Shown here: in pieces, positions 35,901-44,900 of the stretch | Position numbering within the stretch: the stretch's first letter is position 1 | How the letters are laid out: every line of letters starts with the position of its first letter | From: Dastarcus helophoroides | Taxonomy: Eukaryota; Arthropoda; Insecta; Coleoptera; Bothrideridae | Length of the DNA stretch: 64,000 nucleotides | Direction of reading: 5' to 3' | Assembly: GCA_028583605.1 (NCBI GenBank) | Contig: CM053328.1 | Coordinates: forward strand, 2,800,896 to 2,864,895 | Translations under genes and position numbers: made by a program | The notes under the pieces: generated by a model | Told to the model about the DNA's origin: nothing | Databases searched by the model: none | What the model saw: only the letters and a program-made list of their open reading frames with translations

Positions 35901-38900
35901 CGAATTTCGAGAAAAAATTTGTGATTTCCACACACAATTTCAAAAAATGATGAAATTCAGAAATGCGAAAATGTTTAGAAAAAAGCGGATTTCGAGCAAA
36001 TCCAACAAATCAATTTCGAAAAAAGACGAAATTTTAACAAAAATGCGGAAATTTTTATAAAAAGATAATTTTTAAAGAAGTCCTCATTTTCAAAAATATA
36101 AAATATCGCATTTTCAGGTAAACATAAAATTTTGAGTAACGAACTTTCGGAAAAAGCGTCAAAATTTTTAAGTAGTCAAATTCTAGGCAGTAAAATTTTT
36201 ATAAGAAGACCAGTGTTAACCAGAATAACGTAATTTTCAAAAGAAAAAGACGAAATTTTGAGAAAACACCAGAAATTTGAAGACATTTTGGAAAACTTTT
36301 CCAAAGCAAGGTTACATTCTTGAGAAAAGAAGTGCAATTTTGTGTGTAAAAAAGAAATTTAAAAAAATGTTAACAAAAACAGAGGGTTTCCGGGAAAATG
36401 ACGAATTTCGAACAAAATAACGAAATTTCAAGAAATGGAAATTTTTAAATAAAATCTAAATTTTGAGGATATAAACAAATTTTAACGGAAAAGTTGACAT
36501 TTCCAGTGATATAAAGAGTTGGATTTTGAGATAAAGACGAAAATTTGAAAATAGAAAGATTTTGAGAAAATCGATATTTTTTGGATGGAACGGACTGGTC
36601 CTTGGTTATCTTCAAAAATTGAAATACAGAACTTGTTCCCTGAAACCAAGAAAAATTAAAAAACACAACAAACGTTGCGCTCTAACGCGTTTCGACAGCC
36701 AAGCTGTCATCTTCAGAGAGGTACTCTGGCTGTCGAAACGCGTTAGAGCAACGTTTGTTGTGTTTTTTAATCTTTCTTGGTTTCAGGGGACAAATTCTGT
36801 ATTTCAACCGATATTTTCTTTAAATTTGAGGAAAAAAAATCGAAATTTCCAAAAACAAAAACGAATTTTGGTGGTCCTTGGTTATCTTTAAAGATCTCTG
36901 ACTGCTTGAGCCAAGGAACCTAATGGGCTCTTGCAAGTTACCTACCTACTCAACTCGTTCGGCTGATAGGTTCCTCGATTAATAGATGTAATATTTTGGA
37001 AATTCTGGCTTGGTTCCTTTCTGCAAAACGCAGTCTAATTATCCCCCATGTTATATCCTTTATTTATTTATTAATTTTTTGGTTTAGCGTAGTACTGATG
37101 TCATTTTTTTTTAAGACAAAACGCGCGAGTTCCAAGCGCCGAACTTCTCAACCATTTGCTGGTTCTTAACCCTACACTGCCACCACTTGGCCCTGCTGCC
37201 TGCCCTTCAGAAGTACCAACACAGCCTGAGAGTCATCAGAGATTTACAGAAGATCCTCGACGAGACGGTCGCCGCCGAGGCCCAGTGGCGAAATACCCCG
37301 TTTGCTCACAGAAACAAGCAATTTATCAAACGTTGGAAGCAGCAACTGAAAAAACTCAATAAGTAAGGCGTTCGGCTTTAAAGATCAATTTTTATTAATT
37401 TTATTTAAAATGTCTATGATCCTGTTTGGAAATATTACAATTATTTAGTAATGAAAGTTAACAACATTACCAAAAAATTAAATATTCCCAAACTAGGTCA
37501 CAGAAAGGTTAAATTATTAAACATAATGTTTCCGATCAATAAGAGTTCACCATAAAGAATTTAAAATTCGATGCATGATGGCTTCTGTTTTAGGTCCAAG
37601 TCATGCTTCGATGCTGGTTTATTAGATAAAAACCTGATGAGGCGATCGATGCTTTTTTACACGTCTGTCGCGGAATTTTTGTTGTCGTTGATGACAAATA
37701 CGACACCGGGTAATCCTTTGCCTCCGATGCCGTTGACTACGGCGCCAAACCCGGCGTTTAGTGCACTGCCCGAATGGTACGTCGAAGACATTGCGGAATT
37801 TCTCCTGTTTGCTCTACAGTGAGTGTTTTTGCTGAAGTGATTCTCTCGTATACAACCACGTTTGTTTAGGTATTTCCCTAGTGTGGTAGCTGATGGTATG
37901 GAAGATTCTCTCATCACATGGTTATTAGTAACTATATGTTCATCCAGTATGATAAAAAACCCGTATTTAGTAGCTAAAATAGTGGAAGTTGTGTTCATAA
38001 TAAATCCGAGTATACAACCGAGGTGTGAAGCCTTGCATGCTCGGTTGATGGCTCATCAGATATCCCAGAATGCGTTACCGAGTTCACTTATGAAGTTTTA
38101 TACTGAGGTCGAAACGACTGGTTCCAGTTCGGAATTTTACGATAAGTTTTCTATACGATACCATATAAGTCTTATTATTAAAGGTACGTTATTTTTTTTA
38201 TTACCAAATGCCAGTTCTATTTTATAATCGAGTTTTAGTTTTGCTTATTTTAATTCTGTGGTTTCAGAGTAAAATTGCTTAAGTCAAGTTATGCCACTGT
38301 TGCATGTTACACTTCACAATTCTCGGGGGACGAAACATTTTAAGTGCTCCCTCTATGAAATAAAGAGAATTTTACATACAGGCATACATGCATTCTTAAG
38401 TTTTTATTATTTATTAAAATACGAGCAAGGTTTGTTTTGGCAATACTCAAATATATAAATTATGACTTAAGCACTTTTACTCTGTAACCACAGACATGTA
38501 AGTAGCCTCGACTAGCATCCTCTGTGACAATTTAATTGATTCAATTAAAATTGTGAAAAATCGCACCCAATCGCTTCAATAAAAGCTCGAAACAGTTTTA
38601 AAAATCTTCATACTTACTATCAAATTCCCAATATATCTAAGGTTGCCATAATTCCCAAGCATTGATACGAGACGACTAAAAACAAATCCTTGCTCTAGAA
38701 CTAAACATTGGTCAATTCTATTGTACCTTCGCTAAGTTAAAGTAATTAAGAACTGTCGATATAATTAAATTTGATAAGCGTTAGCGAACGCATTCACTTT
38801 TTTTGAACCATCCTTATCATTTAATCAAGTCATTAAGTTTTTCTATATTGTAGGTATGTGGAATTCTCCGTTGCATCGCCAGGCTCTCGTAAACGAGTCC

Positions 38901-41900
38901 CGCGCTGGCAACCAATTCGTCAAATTCGTTAATATGCTCATGAACGACACCACGTTTCTACTGGACGAATCCCTCGAATCCCTGAAGCGCATACACGAGG
39001 TGCAAGAACTGATAAGCGACGAAACCAAATGGTCCAGAGTGTCTTCCGAACAACAGCAATCGAGGATGCGACAATTGAACGCCGACGAACGACAATGCCG
39101 CTCATACCTGACTTTAGCCAAGGAAACTGTGGATATGTTCCACTACCTCACAGTCGACATCAAGGAACCTTTCCTGAGGCCGGAACTAGTCGACAGATTA
39201 GCCTCTATGTTAAACTTTAACCTGCAACAGTTGTGTGGGCCAAAATGTAAAAATTTAAAAGTTAGAAATCCAAACAAATACGGTTGGGAACCGAGAAGGT
39301 TACTCAGTCAACTCGTCGACATTTATCTGCATTTAGACTGTGATAATTTCGCCGCTGCCCTTGCCGGAGACGAAGTTTGTATATTAAACCGAATTTTTCA
39401 GAATTGTATTTATGGTTTATTTTAGCGGTCTTTTCGGAAAGAGTTATTCGAAGATGCCATCGTTCGTTTGGAGAGGATAGGTCTCAAGACTTCGGTGGAG
39501 ATCGAACAGTTTAAAGCGCTGGCTGACAAAGCTAATAAAATATTGGTGGCCAATCAGAAGTCTGACGATTGGATGGCGGACGCGCCGGACGAATTCAAGG
39601 ATCCGCTCATGGACACGCTAATGACGGATCCGGTGCTTTTGCCCAGTGGGCAGGTGATGGACAGGTCGGTTATCATGAGGCATCTGCTCAATAGCAACAC
39701 CGATCCATTCAATAGGCAACCTCTTACAGAAGAAATGTTAATTCCGGGTAGGTACAAGGAGGCGCTTTTTTTGAAACAATATATATATAATCAATTCCCT
39801 TATAACGTAAGGTGTCAGGATTGGTATTCTCTATTTCATTCACAAATTTTTTTCCATTCCTTTTTGTTTAGCGCCAAAATTTTTGCTTCGTTTAGGTTTA
39901 ATTGTCTCTTTCTGATTAATTTATCAATGATGTCACCCCATCTTTCTTTAGGTCTGCCTCTACGTCTCCGGTCCGATGTTCTTGCTTCCCATATTTTCTT
40001 TACTTGCATGTTATCTTTCATCCTTTGTATATGTCCCCACCAACCTAATTGTTTTTCTTCGACAATTTCTAATACAGGCTTAGCATCCAGTTCTTCCCTC
40101 ACTTTTTGATTTCTTATTCGATCTCTTCTACTTATTCCCTTTATCGCTCTTAAGAACTTCATCTCGACTGCTTGTATCCGGCTTTTCATTCTCTCCGTTA
40201 AAACCCAGGTTTCACTTCCAAATAGTAGTATCGGCTGGAAGATAGTCTTGTATACCAACATTTTCGTATTTTTGGATATTTCTTTCTTCTTGACTATGGT
40301 TGCACACATACTGTAATATGCTTTAAGTGCTTTCTCTATTCGTTCATTGATGTCCCTATCCTGATTTCCTTTATTATCTATTATTACTCCTAAATATTTG
40401 AATTCCTTGACCTGCTGTATATCCTTATTTTCCAATCGTATATTTATTTTTTTATTTTCATCTTCTGTTATCGCCATTACTTTTGTTTTATTGACATTTA
40501 TTTTCATTTGTTTAGATTCTAGAGCATCTTTCCATATTTCTAAGTTAGTTTGTAGGTCTTCGGGTGAATTGGCCATTATTACTATATCATCTGCAAATGC
40601 ACATTCTTTTATACAGACTTTTTGTAGATTGTAGTATCCTACTTGTAGGCCTGTTGTTTTAGTACATGTTTGTTTGAGTATGTCATCTATCAGGATAATG
40701 AATAGTAATGGGCTAAGTACTCCTCCCTGTCGTAAACCATCTCTTGTGTAGAAAGTAGAAGACTGCATATTTCGCGTTCTGACGTAATTTGCATTTTCCT
40801 CATATATGCTTTTTATTCCAGCAATTAATTTTCGGCTGACTCCTCGTTGTTCCAAACTTATCCATATTTCTTTTCTGGGTGCTCTGTCAGAAGCCTTTTC
40901 AAGATCAATGAACGCTAGATATGCCTCTCTCCGTTGTCTTAATATTTTATCCGTAAGTTGTTTCATCGTGAATATATGGTCCTGTATACTATGGCCTCTT
41001 CTAAATCCACTTTGGGATACACTTAATTGCGTTTCTATGATTAAACGGAGCCTGTTTGCTAACACCCTTTCATATATCTTTGCTACCGTGCTCAATAAAG
41101 TTATACCTCGATAATTTTGGTATTGTTTTCTATCTCCCTTTTTATATATGGGCATAATAACACCTATTCCCCAATCTTTAGGTATGTTTCCTTTTATCCA
41201 TGCCTTATTACAAATGTTGTACAAGAGTTTTACACCTTTCTTCCCCATGTGTTTAATCATATCTGGTGTTATTCCATCATGTCCGGGTGCTTTTCCACAT
41301 TTTGTTGCCTTGATTGCTTCTTCAACTTCCTCTATCGTAAGTACTTCATTTTCTTCATCTGCTATTGTGTCATTTGTTGTTACTTCTTTGCCTTCTTGTG
41401 TCTCTGTTTCCAGTGGATTTAATAGTTCGTAAAAGTATTCTTTCCATCTGTTCATAATTAAATTCTCATCTTTTAGCAACGCGCCTTCTTTGCTTGTTAT
41501 AGTCGTCAATTTCTTTTCTTTTCCTTTTCTTATTGTCTTCACTGCTTTATAAAATAGCTTGCGATCTCCTTTATTTGTCTCCTCCATTTTTTTCCCAAAA
41601 CATTCCCATGCCTTCTGTTTAGCTTCCAAAACCATTTTTTTTACTTTGGTTCTTCTCTCCTTATACAAAGTGTATTTTTGTGCGGTGTTATTATTTAAGT
41701 ACTCTTTCCACGCTTGTTTTTTTAATTTAACTTCTTTTTTGATTTAATCGTTCCACCAGGCAGTTAACTTTTTATTGGCGTTGGTTGTAATCGTGCCACA
41801 TGCTCGTTTAGCTGCTTCTATTACTACCTCCTTAAATATTTGCCATATGTCTTCAATGTCTTTTTGTTCAATCTCCTTTTCTATATTACTTATTTTTTCC

Positions 41901-44900
41901 TCAAGAATTTGGTGATAACTGTTTGCTATCTCTTTTTCTCTTAATCTGTATGTTTTAATATTTTCTTTTTTTACTGGTGCAGTTTCGTGTCGTTCGTTGT
42001 CACTCCTACACTTCTAACTTTTTCCTAATTTTTGCTACAACCAGGTAATGATCATTAAATATTTCCGCACTTCTTTTGACTGTTACATCCGTGATCGATT
42101 TCCTATTATTCCTTTGCACAAGTACGTAGTCAATTATGGATCTATCTTTTCTGTTTTCCGCTATTCTTGTAAATTTATGTATATCCTGGTGTTCATAAAA
42201 CGTATTTGTTATGATGAGATCGTTCAATATGCAATATTCTATCATTCTTAGCCCATTGTTGTTTATTTTTGTTTCCCCACAGTTTCCAATCACATTTACA
42301 TTTCTATTCTCTCGTTTACCCACCCTACTGTTAAAATCTCCCTTTACGATAATTTTACCTTTACCTGTCTCCGTGGCCAATGTTAGTTCCTCCCAGAATT
42401 GATCTTTATTACTCGCTAAATCATCTTGATTTGGTCCCTACACTATTATTATGCATATTCGTTCCCCATATATATCATCAAATTCTATTTTTAGTATTCT
42501 TTCAGAAATGCCTTCCCAATTTAGTATATTATCTACTAATCCTTTTTCTATTATGCACCCAACCCCTGCCGCAGCATGTTTATTTTGTTCTACTCCACTG
42601 TATATTAAAAGGTGTCCATTTTCTAGCACTAGTTCCCCTTGACCCTTCTTCTTCGTTTCTGTTATTGTTAATATTTGGATCCCTGTAATTTCAAATTCTT
42701 CTATTAGTTCCTCCTCTTTTCTCCTTAGTCCTCTAACATTCCATGTTCCCACTTTCCAAATTTCTTTTCCTGTTTTTTCCTTTTTATTTATTTCTTCTAT
42801 TGTTGTATTTTTATGTGTTTTCGTATCCATTTTCATTGCCTTGTTCGTATACTATTTATCTGTTTAGATTTATTGCTCAGTTTTTTGAATTTGTATTTTC
42901 TAATTTTTCCTTGATTTGTTCCATTTCCAAGTTTCTCCATCAACTGTTATCTTGTTATATCCCATTTTGATATTCTTACCCAAGCGTTTCTCCTCTTCTG
43001 CTTTATTTTTTAGTTGTCTCTGCTTCTCCCTTTGTTTATGCGTCAAGTCTTCATTTATGAAAATTTTTTCATTAATTTTTCTAAGCTTTGATTTGTTTTT
43101 CATAATCTGTTTCTTTTCATGTTCATTTTGCAGTTTCACAAGATATATATTTCTACCAATGTTGTAAGTTTCTTCAACTTTGGTTTGTATTTCTAATTTT
43201 TCTTTAAAGAAATTTTCCATTTCTGTAATTAAAATTGCATTGTCGTTTGTATTTACTGTTAGACCGTTGACAATTATGTTATTTTTCCTTTTATCTTTTT
43301 CGATCCACTCCAAATTATTGCTTATTATTTTTATATCCCTTTTCATTTTCTCGTTTTCTTTTATAATTCTTTTAGTTTGGTGTTTTCGATTTGGATTTTT
43401 CTAATGTCGTTATTGTATTTTTTCTGTTCATTTTTTATTTCTTGCATTTCTTCTCTTATATCCTGCATCATACTTAGTATAAGATCAAGCTTATCCTCGT
43501 TATCAACTGTTTTTGTTTTTATTGGCGTTCTCGACATTTTTTTTGTTCTCGCTAAGGTTTCTTCTTGTACCCTTTTTCTCTTGCGTCCTTCGTCTGTGGA
43601 GGACTCCTCCATGTCGGCGTCTCTCATATAATTCTTGTCCATGTTTATTTCTTTATTTCAGCGCTGATTCCTAATCTGATTACTATATGTTGTGATGCAC
43701 GTCTTTTCCACGTAAGAAACCGTTCCCCGGACTATCTCCTCGAAGGTCACGATTTCTTATCCCTTATCAGAGCTAATACAAATGCAGAGTCTTACCTTAA
43801 ATTACTAATTATTGCACTAACCTGTTTGTCTCTAGTGTTGTTTTAATCACTACACTGTTCTTATTGTTTGCACCTTTGGTTTACCACAATTTTCTGAAAT
43901 AATCGCTCATTAATTCCCGTAGAATTTGGGTTTATTAATGGAGCATATATTTAGCAGCTGCTTATGCACGCACCTATCACATCACCTATCAAAATTTCGA
44001 CTTTTTTCAAAATTTTGTTTTTTTTTTTTTAATGTTTGACTTCAAACTTTTGCCTTTTTAAAAATTTCGACATTTTTCATAACTTTCACTTTTCGAGCAT
44101 TTCAGAGTTCTCGGAAAATTTAACATTAACATTTTTAATAATGTTGAGTTTTTTGAAGGGTCGATTTTTTCCAAAATTGCGATTTTATTCAAAAATTTCG
44201 ATCTTTTGCAAAAATGTGATTTCTTGTCAAAATTTGGGTTCTTTTTAAAAATGTTTACTGATTTTGAAAATTTCGAATTTCCATATTTTTATTATTTTCC
44301 TTTCTTTTTGAATTTTGGCTTTTCGACGAGATATGAATTTTTCTCAAAATCCTAGATTCATTCCAAACTTTCGACTTCTTTATCAAAATGTCGACTTTTT
44401 TCAAAATTTCAGTTTTTTTTAATGTGACTTTTCAAACTTTTGCCTTTTTAAAAATTTCGATATTTTTCAAAACTTTTACTTTTCGAGCATTTCGGAGTTA
44501 ACGGAAAATTTAACATTAACATTTTTAATAATGTCGAGTTTTTTAAAGGGTCGAAGTTTTCCAAAACTGCGATTTTATTTAAAAATGTCGATTCTTTGCA
44601 AAAATTTAATTTCTTGGCAAAATTTGGGCTCTTTTTAAAAGTATTTACTGATCTTGAAAATTTTGACTTTTTTATGCTCTTTTTCCAAAAATGTCTACCT
44701 TTTTGAAAATTTCGATTTTTGTTACCGATTTCGGCTTCAAGGTTTGGGTTTTTGAAAATTCAGTATTTTTTGTTAAAAATAAGAACTTTCCTGAAAACTC
44801 CGACTTTTTTTGCAAAATTTCTACTTTTGAAAAATTCTCACCTTTCAAAATTTCACCTTTTTATAGTTTTCTCAAAATTAAATTTTTTTTGAACATTAAA

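Larger units (their letters stand above)
39778..43985 (-). mobile_element. Non-LTR retrotransposon (LINE), nearly full length, antisense in UBE4B intron 8
   Basis: On the minus strand, in order: a 5' leader (about 43985-43643), ORF1 (43642-42900, one frameshift), ORF2 with endonuclease and reverse transcriptase (42836-39836), then a very short 3' region ending in an (AT)n-rich patch at about 39779-39793. The short 3' end, the endonuclease type and the C-terminal [10 protein letters not shown] segment recall RTE/BovB-like LINEs, but a coiled-coil ORF1 with an RRM-like part is unusual for those, so the clade is left open. Only a few disabling changes are present, implying a recent insertion. 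Target-site duplications were not identified. Confidence 0.88.

Noticed and set aside
39836..41668. 610-codon open frame as a possible host gene
   Set aside because: It is the reverse transcriptase part of a LINE, with the endonuclease just upstream in the same polyprotein and ORF1 before it.
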